NCBI RefSeq assembly: GCF_001429025.1
Contig: NZ_LMHT01000033.1
Location: 50,500-114,499, forward strand
Reading direction: 5' to 3'
DNA from: Phenylobacterium sp. Root700
Lineage (GTDB): Bacteria > Pseudomonadota > Alphaproteobacteria > Caulobacterales > Caulobacteraceae
DNA: 64,000 nucleotides
The translations under genes were made by a program, and so were the position numbers. Below, one piece after another: positions 35,660-45,018 of this stretch. The notes beneath the pieces are model-generated. The model made no database searches. It was given only the letters and a program-made list of their open reading frames with translations, and was not told where the DNA came from. Position 1 is the first letter of the stretch. Each line of letters begins with the position of its first letter.

Positions 35660-36652
35660 ATGAGCAAGCTACGCCTGAGCCTCGCCTGCTGGGACTATGA
35701 CCGCACCCGCGCGCTGGCCGACGGCCGGGTGCAGCCGGACGGGATCGACCTGAACTATCTCAGCCTGCCCGTGGAGGAGACGTTCTTCCGCATGCTGCGG
35801 CACCGCGAGTTCGACGTCGCCGAACTGTCCCTGTCGTCCTACTCGGTGTCGGTGGCGCGGGGCGACTCGCCCTTCGTGGCGATCCCGGTGTTCCCGTCCC
35901 GCTTCTTCCGTCACTCCTGCATCTTCGTCTCGGCCAAGAGCGGGATCCGCGAACCGAAGGACCTGGTCGGCAAGCGCATCGGCGTGCCCGAGTACCAGAT
36001 GACGGCGCCGGTCTGGATCCGCGGCATCTTGCAGGATGAGTACGGCGTCGATCCCAGCAGCGTCGAGTATCTGAGCGGCGGCGAGGAGGAGCCGGGACGT
36101 GAGGAGAAGCTCAAGCTCGACCTGCCGCCCCGGATCAAGCTGCGCCCCATCGGCCCTGATCAGACGCTGTCGAAGATGCTGGCCGACGGCGAAATCGACG
36201 CCCTCTATACGGCGCGCGCGCCGAGCACCTTCTACAGCCGGCCAGACGACGTTCGCCGCCTGTTCCCGAACTTTGTCGAGGAGGAGCGCGCCTATTTCCG
36301 CAAGACCAACATCTTCCCGATCATGCACGTCATCGCCATTCGCCGGGAGGTGTACGAGGCCAACCGCTGGATCGCTCGCTCGCTGCTGAAGGCGTTCGAA
36401 GCCTCTCAGCGCGTGACCTATGACGACCTGATGATCACCGCGGCGCTCAAGACCATGCTGCCCTGGCAGATCGCCTCGGTGGAGGACACCATCCGCGAGA
36501 TGGGCCCCAACTGGTGGTCCTATGGCTTCGAGCCGAACCGCGCCGTGCTCGACACCTTCCTGCGGCACCACCACGAGCAGGGCCTGTCGGCTCGGCAGCT
36601 CACGCCGGAAGAGCTCTTCGCGCCGGAGACCTTCGAGGCTTTCCGCATCTAG
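35660..36652 (+). CDS. 4,5-dihydroxyphthalate decarboxylase-like protein
   Basis: 330 residues with a periplasmic-binding-protein fold but no signal peptide (MSKLRLSLACWDYDRTRALA). The segments FDVAELSLSSYSV, GKRIGVPEYQMTAPVWIRGI and FPNFVEEERAYFRKT and the PIMHV histidine match the Pht5 family of cytosolic decarboxylases. AAGGAG precedes the ATG at 35660. Together with the Rieske oxygenase and MocA-type dehydrogenase nearby it reproduces the pht3-pht4-pht5 enzyme set of phthalate degradation. The actual substrate may be a phthalate analogue. Confidence 0.85.
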   Translation: MSKLRLSLACWDYDRTRALADGRVQPDGIDLNYLSLPVEETFFRMLRHREFDVAELSLSSYSVSVARGDSPFVAIPVFPSRFFRHSCIFVSAKSGIREPKDLVGKRIGVPEYQMTAPVWIRGILQDEYGVDPSSVEYLSGGEEEPGREEKLKLDLPPRIKLRPIGPDQTLSKMLADGEIDALYTARAPSTFYSRPDDVRRLFPNFVEEERAYFRKTNIFPIMHVIAIRREVYEANRWIARSLLKAFEASQRVTYDDLMITAALKTMLPWQIASVEDTIREMGPNWWSYGFEPNRAVLDTFLRHHHEQGLSARQLTPEELFAPETFEAFRI

Positions 36653-36698
36653 GCGGATCATCGGCCGGGCGGCGAATTCGCGCTCCCGGCCGCCCCAG

Positions 36699-38117
36699 TT
36701 AGCCCGGCGTGTCGCCGTAGATTTTCATGAGGCGATAGAGGTAGTCGCGGCCGTCGTAGAGCACCTTGGTGCGCATGCGTTCATTCAGGCCGTGCACGCC
36801 GCTGCCGTCCGGATCGGCGAACAATCCGGAGACGCCATAGGTCGGAATACCCACAGGCGTGAGGAACGCGCCGTCGGTGGCGCCGGCCAGCATCATCCGC
36901 GCCTGCGGCACGCCGGGGAACATCTCGGAGGCCAGCTTTTCGGCGGGACCAAGCACATTCAAGTCCAGCGGCGGAGCGGGCGACGCGGCAGCGCGGATCT
37001 CGCCCATGGTGACCTTGACCTGCGGATCGGCGATCACCTGCTCCAACGTCTGACGCACGTCTTCAACCGACGTGCCCGGGAAGATGCGACAGTTCACGTT
37101 GCCCCGCGCGCGCTGCGGCAGGGCGTTGCTGGCGTGCCCCGCCTCGAGCGTGGTCGCGACGCAGGTCGTGTGCAGGACCGAATTGTAGTCGGGATTACGC
37201 TCGACCAGGGCCCGCGCCGCGTTGTCGGCGGGATCCTTCAGCAGCGCCACAATGGCGCTTGCCTGCTCGGGCGGAGCCACGTGGACCATGCGGCCGAAGA
37301 AGTCGCGGGTGGTGTCGTTGAACACGACCGGGAAACGGTGGCCCTCGACCCGCACCAGGGCGTTGGCCAGGCGGTAGATGGCGTTGTCCGGCATTGGCCG
37401 GGAGCTGTGGCCACCCGGGTTGGTCGCTTCCAGCACGTAGTTCTGGGCGAGCTTCTCGCCGACCTGGACCGCCAGGAAGGCCGGCTTTCCGCTGGCGTCC
37501 AGGAGACCATAGCCCCCTTCGTTCAGCGCGAAGGCCGCGTCGATCAGGTCGCGTCGGTTCTTGGCGAGATAGTCGGCCCCGTTGAACGGGCTGCCGCCCT
37601 CCTCACCGCAGGTCAGCGCCAGCTTGAGGGTGCGGCTCGGGCGGTAGCCCTCCTTTTTGAAGCGAACCAGGGTGTCGACGAAGATCGAGGCCATGGCCTT
37701 GTCGTCGATCACGCCGCGTCCGTAGAAGTAGCCGTTCTCCTCGACCAGGGTGAACGGATCGCGCGTCCAGTCCTCGCGCTTGGCCTCCACCACGTCCAGG
37801 TGGGCCAGCATCAGCACCGCCTTGGCCTTGGGATCGCGGCCCGGATAGATCGCGACGAGGCCGCCCTCCTTGGGGCGGTCGGGCGCGGCGAACGCATGGA
37901 TGTCGGACGCCGGCAGGCCGGCCGCCCGCAGATGGGCGGCCATGCGCTCCGCCGCCAGGGTGCAACTGCCCGATGAGGCCGTGGTGTTGGTCTCGACCAG
38001 TTCCTTGTACAGCGCCCGGAACTGAAGCTGGTCAGGCCGCAGGGCCTGACCTTCAGCCGCAGCTGTCCCCGTAGCGCCCAGGAAGAGCGCGCTCGCGACG
38101 GCGAAGATCTTGTACAT
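36699..38117 (-). CDS. Secreted M20-family metallopeptidase
   Basis: 472 residues with a signal peptide (residues 1-21, ending TGTAAA). The di-zinc M20 core is complete: LMLAHLDVV, GRGVIDDK with the bridging Asp, TCGEEGG with the general-base Glu, NEGGYG and a late HGLNE histidine. The dimerisation domain lies around 215-340. Family members cleave amide bonds of peptides, N-acyl amino acids or conjugates; periplasmic location and neighbouring TonB receptor suggest release of an acid or aromatic from an imported conjugate. It is read leftward, 71 bases after the receptor, likely in one operon with it. Confidence 0.9.
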   Translation of the reverse strand: MYKIFAVASALFLGATGTAAAEGQALRPDQLQFRALYKELVETNTTASSGSCTLAAERMAAHLRAAGLPASDIHAFAAPDRPKEGGLVAIYPGRDPKAKAVLMLAHLDVVEAKREDWTRDPFTLVEENGYFYGRGVIDDKAMASIFVDTLVRFKKEGYRPSRTLKLALTCGEEGGSPFNGADYLAKNRRDLIDAAFALNEGGYGLLDASGKPAFLAVQVGEKLAQNYVLEATNPGGHSSRPMPDNAIYRLANALVRVEGHRFPVVFNDTTRDFFGRMVHVAPPEQASAIVALLKDPADNAARALVERNPDYNSVLHTTCVATTLEAGHASNALPQRARGNVNCRIFPGTSVEDVRQTLEQVIADPQVKVTMGEIRAAASPAPPLDLNVLGPAEKLASEMFPGVPQARMMLAGATDGAFLTPVGIPTYGVSGLFADPDGSGVHGLNERMRTKVLYDGRDYLYRLMKIYGDTPG

Positions 38118-38188
38118 TTTGGCTTCCCGCCGTCCGAAAAGACGCCAGCCCGGGGCGTCGGCGAGGCCCCAGGCTGGCGAACGGGTTT

Positions 38189-40408
38189 TTAGAACTTCAC
38201 GCCCGCTTCGATGGAGATGTTGCGGGCCGGTTCGACCCAGTAGAGCGCACGGGAGACCGTCGTGATCGGCACCGGCAGACGGAACGCGCCGGCGGTTGTC
38301 AGCTCGTTGGTCAGGTTGGTGCCGACCAGGGCCACGTGCCAGCGGTTGTCCGACGGCAGAAGCTCGATGCGCGCGTCGATCTTGGTGTAGGCCTTCTGCT
38401 GGCCGTAGAGCGGGCTCTGGTCGTCGGAGTTGAAGAACTTCGAGCGACCCGACATCGCCACCGTGGTCCCCAGCCTCAGGTCGCCCGGCAGGTCGGCGAC
38501 ATAGTGGACCTGAACATTACCGCTGAACTTCGAGATGTTCGGCAGCGGTGAACCGGCCAGGTTGTTCGCCGCCACGCTGGCCGGGACCAGCGGATTGCAT
38601 TGGCTGATCGTCTGGCTCGCCAGGCAGCTCGCGCCTGGATAGTCGTCGTACTTCACGTCCTGATAGGCGGCGCTGGCGGTGACGTCGAAATTGGGCGCCG
38701 GATACCAGGACGCCCCGGCCTCGATGCCGGTGCTGCTGGCCTTGGCCGCGTTGCCGACCACGAAGCCCTGGGTGTTCGGATTGTAGGTCGACACCTGCAG
38801 CTTATCGAACTTGGTCTTGTAGATCGCGGCGCTGAACACCAGGCCGCTATCGGGCAGCGTGGACTTCACGCCCAGTTCGAAGTTTTCCGAATGCTCGGGC
38901 TGGTAGGTGAAGGTCGCGCTGGTCGTCCCGGCGGTGTTGGAGACGAAGCCGCCCGATTTCGAGCCCTGACCATAGACCGCGTAGACCATGGTGCGCGGCG
39001 CCACGTCGTACTGCAGCGTGACCGACGGATCGAGCCGGCCCTCGTCGATATCGCCCCTAGCCACGCTGTTCGGGCGGAACGGGAACGGCCCCTGGAGCTG
39101 TACGCCTTGGTAGAAGCCACGCTTGTTGGTGCGGGAATAGCGCAGGCTGCCCAGGGCGCGGAAGCGGTCGGAGAGGTGGTAGGTCCCCTGCCCGAATATG
39201 GAATAGGACTCCGCCTGCTGCTTGAACTGGCTGCCCAGGAAGAAGTTGCCGAAGGCCAGAATGTAGTTGGTGTATGACTGGGCGTTGTACTGGGAGTTGT
39301 CGTAGTAGGCGCCGACGATGTAGTCGAACTTGCCGCCGGTGGGCGACTGCAGCCGAACTTCCTGCGACCACTGCTGGAAGTGTTCCGGGAAGCTGTTGAA
39401 GACCGAAGGCGGGGCCACGGCGCCGCCGCCACCGGGAATGGTCTGGTCGAAATTGTTGACGTGGCTGGCTTTGAAGAACGAGTAGCCGCTGATCGCCGTC
39501 AGGGTAAATTCGCCGAGCTGCAGGTTGCCCGTGCCGGCGAAGTTCCATGAGGTGGTTTCGAAACCGGCCGGCCCCAGCCGGCCGCTTTCAACGGCGTAGC
39601 GGGTAAGCTTGGGCTGCTGCGTCCCGTTCAACGGGCCAGAGACGCTCACGCTCCCCAGGCTTTCGGCGTGGCCGTACTCGATCTTGGCGAGATAGTCGAA
39701 GCTGTCGGTGGGCGCGTATTTCAGCGTCAGGCGCGCCAACTGCGCCTTATCCGTCGGCTCTTCGCCGCCGCCGGGGGCGAGGTTGTCAATGTAGCCGTCC
39801 TGGTCGCGGACCTTGACGGCCAGGCGCGCGCTCAGCGTGCTGGTGAGCGGCCCAGAGACATAGCCGCTGAGCTCATAGCCCTTGCGGTCGAAACTGTAGA
39901 TGCCGGTCGCCGCGCCTTCGAAGTCCGATGTCGGCTGGGCAGTGACGATGCTGATGGCGCCGGCCGCGGTGTTCTTGCCAAACAGCGCTCCTTGCGGACC
40001 GCGCAGCACTTCGATGCGCTGCAGGTCGAAGAACGGGGCGCTGAACTGCCGCGAGCGGCCGGCATAGACGCCGTCGACGTACAGGCTGACCGACTGGTCG
40101 AAGGCGTAGTTCTGCGACGGCGAGCCGAAGCCGCGCATATAGATGACGTCGTTGCCGCCGGACGACTGCACGTTCATGTTCGGCACGCTCAGGGCCCGCA
40201 GATCGCCGGTGTGAAACGCCTCGATCTTCTGCGCGGACACCACCTCGATCGAGATTGGAACGTTCTGAACGTTCTCGGACCGCTTCTGAGCGGTGACGAT
40301 CACTTCGGCCACCTGGTCGGCGCCCGCGGCGTACGCAGGAAGTCCCGCGCCCCCTGTGGCCAGCGCGGCGACGGCGGTCGCGGCAAAAAGACGTTGAATC
40401 CTACCCAT
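38189..40408 (-). CDS. TonB-dependent receptor
   Basis: 739 residues. A signal peptide is followed by AEVIVTAQKRSENVQNVPISI, the plug start typical of the FecA/CirA-like receptors of sphingomonads and Caulobacterales, then VLRGPQGALFGKNTAAGAISI and a 22-strand barrel ending in aromatic VKF. GGGGGAGA precedes the ATG. Two regulon-2 palindromes lie upstream (40609 and 40663), so it is probably induced with the aromatic genes and imports their substrate. Confidence 0.92.
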   Translation of the reverse strand: MGRIQRLFAATAVAALATGGAGLPAYAAGADQVAEVIVTAQKRSENVQNVPISIEVVSAQKIEAFHTGDLRALSVPNMNVQSSGGNDVIYMRGFGSPSQNYAFDQSVSLYVDGVYAGRSRQFSAPFFDLQRIEVLRGPQGALFGKNTAAGAISIVTAQPTSDFEGAATGIYSFDRKGYELSGYVSGPLTSTLSARLAVKVRDQDGYIDNLAPGGGEEPTDKAQLARLTLKYAPTDSFDYLAKIEYGHAESLGSVSVSGPLNGTQQPKLTRYAVESGRLGPAGFETTSWNFAGTGNLQLGEFTLTAISGYSFFKASHVNNFDQTIPGGGGAVAPPSVFNSFPEHFQQWSQEVRLQSPTGGKFDYIVGAYYDNSQYNAQSYTNYILAFGNFFLGSQFKQQAESYSIFGQGTYHLSDRFRALGSLRYSRTNKRGFYQGVQLQGPFPFRPNSVARGDIDEGRLDPSVTLQYDVAPRTMVYAVYGQGSKSGGFVSNTAGTTSATFTYQPEHSENFELGVKSTLPDSGLVFSAAIYKTKFDKLQVSTYNPNTQGFVVGNAAKASSTGIEAGASWYPAPNFDVTASAAYQDVKYDDYPGASCLASQTISQCNPLVPASVAANNLAGSPLPNISKFSGNVQVHYVADLPGDLRLGTTVAMSGRSKFFNSDDQSPLYGQQKAYTKIDARIELLPSDNRWHVALVGTNLTNELTTAGAFRLPVPITTVSRALYWVEPARNISIEAGVKF

Positions 40409-40608
40409 GGTCTCCCCCTCTCAACTGCCCGACTTGTGTGGCGTCGGGCTTGAATTGACGGCGCATCAGCGGAGACGACGGGCGGCATGCAGGTAAGGCC
40501 ACACCGGCCTCGGGCGGCCTCCGGGGAGACTGAGCCTGAAACTGATCCGAGCCGTTCGCGCCTGGCGCCTGAATGGCGTCTCGATCGCGCCAAATCTAGC
40601 GAGTCAAA

Positions 40609-40626
40609 TCATTAGAGTTCGAATGA
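40609..40626. promoter_or_regulatory. Regulon-2 palindrome copy 2
   Basis: TCATTAGAGTTCGAATGA, 16 of 18 consensus positions; both outer half-sites TCATT/AATGA are perfect. It lies 200 bases before the TonB receptor. Confidence 0.6.
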
Positions 40627-40662
40627 CAAATGTCAAACTTGTTGCTGGGAAAAGGAAAAATG

Positions 40663-40680
40663 TAATTTGATATCGAATTG
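40663..40680. promoter_or_regulatory. Regulon-2 palindrome copy 3
   Basis: TAATTTGATATCGAATTG, 14 of 18 consensus positions, with the same GATATC centre. Confidence 0.45.
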
Positions 40681-40849
40681 TCTAAGCCCTTCCGGGGCGT
40701 TGAGCGCTTTCGCGTTCAGCCAGGCGCGTCAGCGCCCACCGGCTCGAGCCGCATGACGTCGCCCGCCCTGCAGGCGCACAGATGCTCAGGCGGAAAAGAG
40801 CGCCGCTTTAGTCCAAGATCTCTGGAAAAGAAGGGCGGTTAGGCCGGGC

Positions 40850-41338
40850 TCAGACCGAACTGTCGGGGGCGACGTCGACGTCGATATCTTCGGAAAGATT
40901 GTCGATGGTCTTTCGAAGAAGGCTACGCAGGATGCGCGCCTCCTCCGGCGTCATGCCGCGCGTCGCCATCTCGTTCACCTCGGCGACGAAGGGGGCCAGC
41001 AGCGGCCGCAACTGGCGCGCCCGCGGCGTGAGGTAGACGTGGAGCTTGCGGCGGTCATCGGGGCTTTGCCACCGATGGACGAGGCCCGCCTTTTCCAGAC
41101 CTTTCAAGGCGCTGACGGTCGTCGGCTGCTGCAGCCCGACGCGGTGGCTCAGCTCCCGCTGGGTGATGCCGTCCTCGATCCATAGAACCCGCAGGAATCT
41201 CCACTGACCGCTGGTGACGCCGTGAAGCATCGTGCGCTTCTCCAGCGCCCGCGAAAAATTGCGGAAGGCGATGCGGGTCAGGTAGCCGAGGCTGTAGTTG
41301 GGATCGAGGTGCAGATCGAGGTCGTTGGCGGTATCCAT
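40850..41338 (-). CDS. MarR-family transcriptional regulator
   Basis: 162 residues from ATG 41338 (MDTANDLDLHLDPNYSLG). TSGQWRFLRVLWIEDGI, QRELSHRVGLQQPTTVSALKG and DRRKLHVYLTPRARQL are the MarR DNA-binding elements. An upstream frame to 41413 adds 25 atypical residues. It is the only regulator in region 3 and lies at its centre, so it is the natural candidate for binding the repeated 18-bp palindrome, a size and symmetry typical of MarR operators. Ligand unknown; probably an aromatic acid or its CoA ester. Confidence 0.87.
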   Translation of the reverse strand: MDTANDLDLHLDPNYSLGYLTRIAFRNFSRALEKRTMLHGVTSGQWRFLRVLWIEDGITQRELSHRVGLQQPTTVSALKGLEKAGLVHRWQSPDDRRKLHVYLTPRARQLRPLLAPFVAEVNEMATRGMTPEEARILRSLLRKTIDNLSEDIDVDVAPDSSV

Positions 41339-41501
41339 AAGCAATCTGTCGCATCCGAAGTGGAACCGATCAACGCCCACCTTGCCCGGGGCGACATTCG
41401 GCGCCGCCTGCATGCCGCCAAGCGACCTGGCCGTCGATCCGGGATCAGATTCACGTTCTAAGCGTCTGGCGCAGGCCCTTCCGCTGACGAGCCGTCCGAT
41501 C

Positions 41502-42632
41502 CTAGATGCGCTTGGCCACCCAGTCGGACATCAGCGACGCGACCCGGTGACGATCCTCTGGGGAATCCTCGAAATAGTGCGCGCCGGGAACGAGTTCGAT
41601 CTGCTTGTCGCGCGAGCCGATGCTGCTGAAGATCTGCTGGGCGTCGCTCGGGAACACGCCGGCGTCCGAAGTCCCGAGCAGCACCAGCGCGGGCGTGTCG
41701 AACTTGGCGAGTTGCGCCCCGCCCTGGCACTTGGAGGTTTCAAGGCTCCACATGGAGAGCCATGTGGTCAGGTTGTTGGTGCGGCCCAGCCCCGGTCCCC
41801 GGTTGGTCTTGGCCGGATCGCCGCGATAGCACCAGGGCGTCTTGCGATCGGACGGATCGATCGTCCCGTCCATGAAGCGCAGGTCGCCCCAGGCGCGGTA
41901 AAGCGGGAAGACCCGGTCGGCGACGCCGGCGGCGTTCAGGCGGGCCAGCTCCAGCTTCGCCCAGTCGGTGATCTTCTGGTTGCGCGCTAGCTGCGCGGCC
42001 CGATAGCGCGCGATGAACTCCGGCGAATATGGCGGGCCATTGTCGGGATTGAAGGGGTTCAGCGACTCATCGGTCGCGACCGGATCGTTTTCGTCGAGCA
42101 CCGACGGGTCGAGCCAGGAGGTCAGCACTTCGGGCCGGCCCTGGTGGGCGTTGAGCGAGATGTAGAGATCAGCCCTCGGCAGCGAGGCCAAGGCGTCATG
42201 GCCGGCCCCCTGCAAATTGGCCGCAAGCGTCGGGGCGATGGCCTCGGCCTGATAGGCCGCCATCAATGAACCGCCGCCGGAATTGCCGAGGATCACCACC
42301 TGTTCGACGCCGGCGACTTCGCGCAGCCATTTCACGCCGACGGAGATATCGATCAGGGCGTGCTCGAGCAGGAACTGATCCTCCGCGCCGCGATAGCGCG
42401 TGTTCCAGCCCAGGAAGCCGTAGCCCCGCGAAGCCATGTATTCGGCGATGTAGTGCTCGCTGAAATCGACATTGTAATGGGTGGCGATGAACGCGACCTT
42501 GGGGCGCTTGCCCTTCGGGGTCCAATAAAGCCCCTGGCAGGGATGCCCGCCCGCCTGGATGCGGGGCGCCGTGGGGGATGCGAAACCCAGGAATTGACGC
42601 TCTACTTGGTTCAGCAAATCGGCTTCGGACAT
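41502..42632 (-). CDS. Alpha/beta hydrolase (Ser nucleophile)
   Basis: 376 residues without a signal peptide. GNSGGGSLMAAY is the nucleophile elbow with Ser, LLGTSDAGVFPS carries the acid and ELVPGAHYFED the catalytic His. The long insertion between residues 140 and 270 is unusual for small esterases and resembles the lids of large polyester or aromatic-ester hydrolases. GGGGAG precedes the ATG. It is divergent from the MocA-type gene across a gap with two regulon-2 palindromes, and may hydrolyse an ester such as a phthalate monoester. Confidence 0.82.
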   Translation of the reverse strand: MSEADLLNQVERQFLGFASPTAPRIQAGGHPCQGLYWTPKGKRPKVAFIATHYNVDFSEHYIAEYMASRGYGFLGWNTRYRGAEDQFLLEHALIDISVGVKWLREVAGVEQVVILGNSGGGSLMAAYQAEAIAPTLAANLQGAGHDALASLPRADLYISLNAHQGRPEVLTSWLDPSVLDENDPVATDESLNPFNPDNGPPYSPEFIARYRAAQLARNQKITDWAKLELARLNAAGVADRVFPLYRAWGDLRFMDGTIDPSDRKTPWCYRGDPAKTNRGPGLGRTNNLTTWLSMWSLETSKCQGGAQLAKFDTPALVLLGTSDAGVFPSDAQQIFSSIGSRDKQIELVPGAHYFEDSPEDRHRVASLMSDWVAKRI

Positions 42633-42682
42633 CGCCCACTCCCCTGTCGATGCCCAACCATGTCAAAGCTGGATGGCGCTAT

Positions 42683-42700
42683 CACTTCAATATCTAATTA
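42683..42700. promoter_or_regulatory. Regulon-2 palindrome copy 4
   Basis: CACTTCAATATCTAATTA, 13 of 18 consensus positions, 50 bases before the hydrolase start. Confidence 0.4.
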
Positions 42701-42781
42701 TTATGATCCGATTTCTCGCCTGTCCAGTCGATCGACGCCTTATTTTGTTGATGTCTCGGCGAGTCGCCGAGCTGTTGAAAA

Positions 42782-42799
42782 TTGTTAGATAGCGAAGTA
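42782..42799. promoter_or_regulatory. Regulon-2 palindrome copy 5
   Basis: TTGTTAGATAGCGAAGTA, 13 of 18 consensus positions, 30 bases before the MocA-type dehydrogenase start, overlapping its likely promoter. Confidence 0.4.
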
Positions 42800-42828
42800 A
42801 TTTCCAGACCGCCCACCAAGGAACGCGT

Positions 42829-43989
42829 ATGGCCCACACCGCTGACGGCTTGTTGAATATCGGGGTGATCGGCCTGGGTCGCGGTTTCGCGCTCATGGCC
42901 CCGACCTTCCGCGCCGACCCGCGCTGCCGATTGGTCGCGGCGGCGGACCCAAGGCCGGAGGCGCGGACCCGCTTCGAAGCCGAATTCAGCGGCCGGGCCT
43001 ATGACGACGCCGAAGCCCTGTGCGCCGACCCAACCGTCAATCTCGTCTATATCGCCAGCCCGCACCAACACCATGCCGCCCAGGCCATAGCGGCGGCGCG
43101 CGCTGGCAAGCACGTCCTGGTCGAAAAGCCCATGGCGCTGGAGCCCAGCGCATGCCGGGCCATGATCGCCGCCGCGCGCGAGGCGGGCGTCCACCTGATC
43201 GTCGGGCCAAGCCACGGCTTCGACGCCTCGATCGCCAAGGCGGCCGAACTGATCGCCACTGGCGACTACGGCGCGGTGCGCATGGCCCAGGCGCTGAACT
43301 ACACGGACTTTCTCTACCGCCCGCGCCGGCCGGAGGAACTGGACACCGCGCAGGGCGGCGGCGTTGTCTTCAGCCAGGGGGCGCATCAGATCGACGTCAT
43401 CCGCAGGCTGGTGGGCTCGCCGGTGACACGGGTGCGCGCCCAGGTCGGAGCCTGGGACCCCGCCCGGCCGGCGGACGGCGCCTATACCGCCTTCCTGAGC
43501 TTCGCCAACGGCGCCGCGGCCTCGCTCACCTATAGCGGCTATGGCCGATACGACACCGATGAGCTGATGGGCTGGATCGGCGAAACCGGCCGCCCCAAAA
43601 ACCCCGCCGCCTACGGCGCCGCGCGGCGGCGGCTGTCGTCGGGCGCGGAAGGGACCCTGAAGGCCGAGCGGGCCTATGGCGGCGCCGGCGCCGACCTGCC
43701 GCCGGCCGAGCACCACGAACACTTCGGCCCGATTATCGTCAGTTGCGAACGCGCCGACCTGCGCCCCCTCGCCGACGGAGTGCTGGTCTATGGCGATGAG
43801 AAGCCTCAACTCCACAAACTGGCCGCGCCGACCGTGCCGCGCAAGGAGGTCATCGATCAGGCCTGGGGCGCGGTCATTGAAGGGCGAGCGCCGCTGCACA
43901 CCGGTGAGTGGGGCCTGGCCAATCTCGAGGTCTGCCTCGCCATCCTCCGCTCCAGCGCCGAGGGGCGCGAGATCGACCTGCCGGCCTAG
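42829..43989 (+). CDS. Gfo/Idh/MocA-family dehydrogenase (Pht4-like)
   Basis: 386 residues. NIGVIGLGRGFALMAPTF is the Rossmann loop, NLVYIASPHQHHAAQAI the second strand and VLVEKPMAL the conserved EKP motif, with HQIDVIRRLVG as the substrate-binding block. AAGGAA precedes the ATG. Length and context with a phthalate-type Rieske oxygenase and a Pht5-like decarboxylase suggest dehydrogenation of a cis-dihydrodiol. Its TAG and that of the leftward FMN reductase overlap within CTAG at 43986-43989. Confidence 0.88.
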   Translation: MAHTADGLLNIGVIGLGRGFALMAPTFRADPRCRLVAAADPRPEARTRFEAEFSGRAYDDAEALCADPTVNLVYIASPHQHHAAQAIAAARAGKHVLVEKPMALEPSACRAMIAAAREAGVHLIVGPSHGFDASIAKAAELIATGDYGAVRMAQALNYTDFLYRPRRPEELDTAQGGGVVFSQGAHQIDVIRRLVGSPVTRVRAQVGAWDPARPADGAYTAFLSFANGAAASLTYSGYGRYDTDELMGWIGETGRPKNPAAYGAARRRLSSGAEGTLKAERAYGGAGADLPPAEHHEHFGPIIVSCERADLRPLADGVLVYGDEKPQLHKLAAPTVPRKEVIDQAWGAVIEGRAPLHTGEWGLANLEVCLAILRSSAEGREIDLPA

Positions 43990-44582
43990 GCGGCGGCCAA
44001 TCCGTCTGGCCGCAACGCCTGCGCCAAGAACGCTACGCGGGCGACCATGACCGGGATCAACTGCTTTGGCATGGGATCCACCAGGCTAGGCCCATCAAAG
44101 GCCTTGTTTGCGAAGGGCACCGCCACCTGCTCGGTGGCGACCACGGTCTGGATCGTTCCAAGGATCTGGCGAAGGTGAGCCAGGCCGCGCAGCCCGCCGA
44201 ACGGGCTGAGCGAGGCCGACATGATGCCTGCAACCTTTCCGCGGAAGGCCGGTAGCGCGACCATGGTTTCGCCAGGGCGCGGACGGGACGCCCAGTCGAT
44301 GGCGTTCTTCAGCACGCCGCTGACCGAACCGTTGTATTCCGGCGAGGCGATCAGAAAGCCGTCGTGCGCGATGAACTGGGCGCGCAGCGCGTCGGCTTCG
44401 GCCGGAAAGGCCGAGGCTTCAAGATCCTCGTCGTAGAGGGGCAGGTTGAAGTCGCGCAGATTGATCATCGTCACCGCGGCGCCGGCGTCGCCGGCCGCCT
44501 CCGCGGCGATGTTCAGAAGGCGTTGATTGAAGGAATCCCTGCGGGTGCTGCCGGCGATGGCTAGCAATTTCGGCTGGGTCAT
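43986..44582 (-). CDS. NADPH-dependent FMN reductase
   Basis: 198 residues of the flavodoxin-like fold. GSTRRDSFNQRLL is the FMN phosphate loop and SPEYNGSVSGVLKNAIDW the signature of chromate/azoreductase-type FMN reductases. It overlaps the upstream SnoaL-like gene as ATGA (44579-44582), so it is coupled. It could supply reduced flavin to a monooxygenase or act on quinones. It is not a [2Fe-2S] reductase of the kind a Rieske oxygenase normally needs. Confidence 0.9.
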   Translation of the reverse strand: MTQPKLLAIAGSTRRDSFNQRLLNIAAEAAGDAGAAVTMINLRDFNLPLYDEDLEASAFPAEADALRAQFIAHDGFLIASPEYNGSVSGVLKNAIDWASRPRPGETMVALPAFRGKVAGIMSASLSPFGGLRGLAHLRQILGTIQTVVATEQVAVPFANKAFDGPSLVDPMPKQLIPVMVARVAFLAQALRPDGLAAA

Positions 44583-44977
44583 GCGGGGGATCCAACCTGG
44601 GCGCGGAACGCCGCCACATGGGCGGAATCCAGGTACTCGTTCAGCCGCGAAATCTTGCCGTCCTTGAGCGTGCCGACCAGCACGCCTGGCATGCTGACAT
44701 AGACGCCATCCTTGCGGCGGCCCGTCAGGACGTGCTGCTGGACGAAGCCGCCGTCGAACACGTCTACGCGCCGCTGCTCGTAGCGCCGCTCGCTGATCCG
44801 CTCGATCATGCCCGCGAGGGTCTTCAGGTTGTCCTCGCGGGACTGATCAAGGTTGTCGAAATTGTGCCAGACGACCAGATCGGGAGCATAGCAGTCGGCG
44901 ACCCCGTCGACGTCGCCGCGCTCGATGGCGTCGAAGAGGCGCGCGGCCAGCGCCCTGGTCTTGTCGTACTCGGACAT
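44579..44977 (-). CDS. SnoaL-like / NTF2-fold protein
   Basis: 132 residues. LAARLFDAIERGDVDGVADCYAPDLVVWHNF is split over the first helix and strand of the NTF2 fold, and NEYLDSAHVAAF ends it, as in SnoaL-like polyketide cyclases and ketosteroid isomerase relatives. GAGAGG precedes the ATG. It is sandwiched between the VOC enzyme and the FMN reductase in one leftward operon. An isomerase, hydratase or cyclase role on a pathway intermediate is possible. Confidence 0.85.
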   Translation of the reverse strand: MSEYDKTRALAARLFDAIERGDVDGVADCYAPDLVVWHNFDNLDQSREDNLKTLAGMIERISERRYEQRRVDVFDGGFVQQHVLTGRRKDGVYVSMPGVLVGTLKDGKISRLNEYLDSAHVAAFRAQVGSPA

Positions 44978-45018
44978 CTCGATCCTCTCGAAGGGCGCGG
45001 CGCCGCGGGCGTTCGTGG

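Larger units (their letters stand above)
40409..40849. promoter_or_regulatory. AT-rich promoter region of the second TonB receptor
   Basis: A 441-base gap between the leftward MarR gene and the leftward receptor. The part from 40600 to 40685 is AT-rich and holds two regulon-2 palindromes 36 bases apart. The remainder shows no gene. Confidence 0.55.
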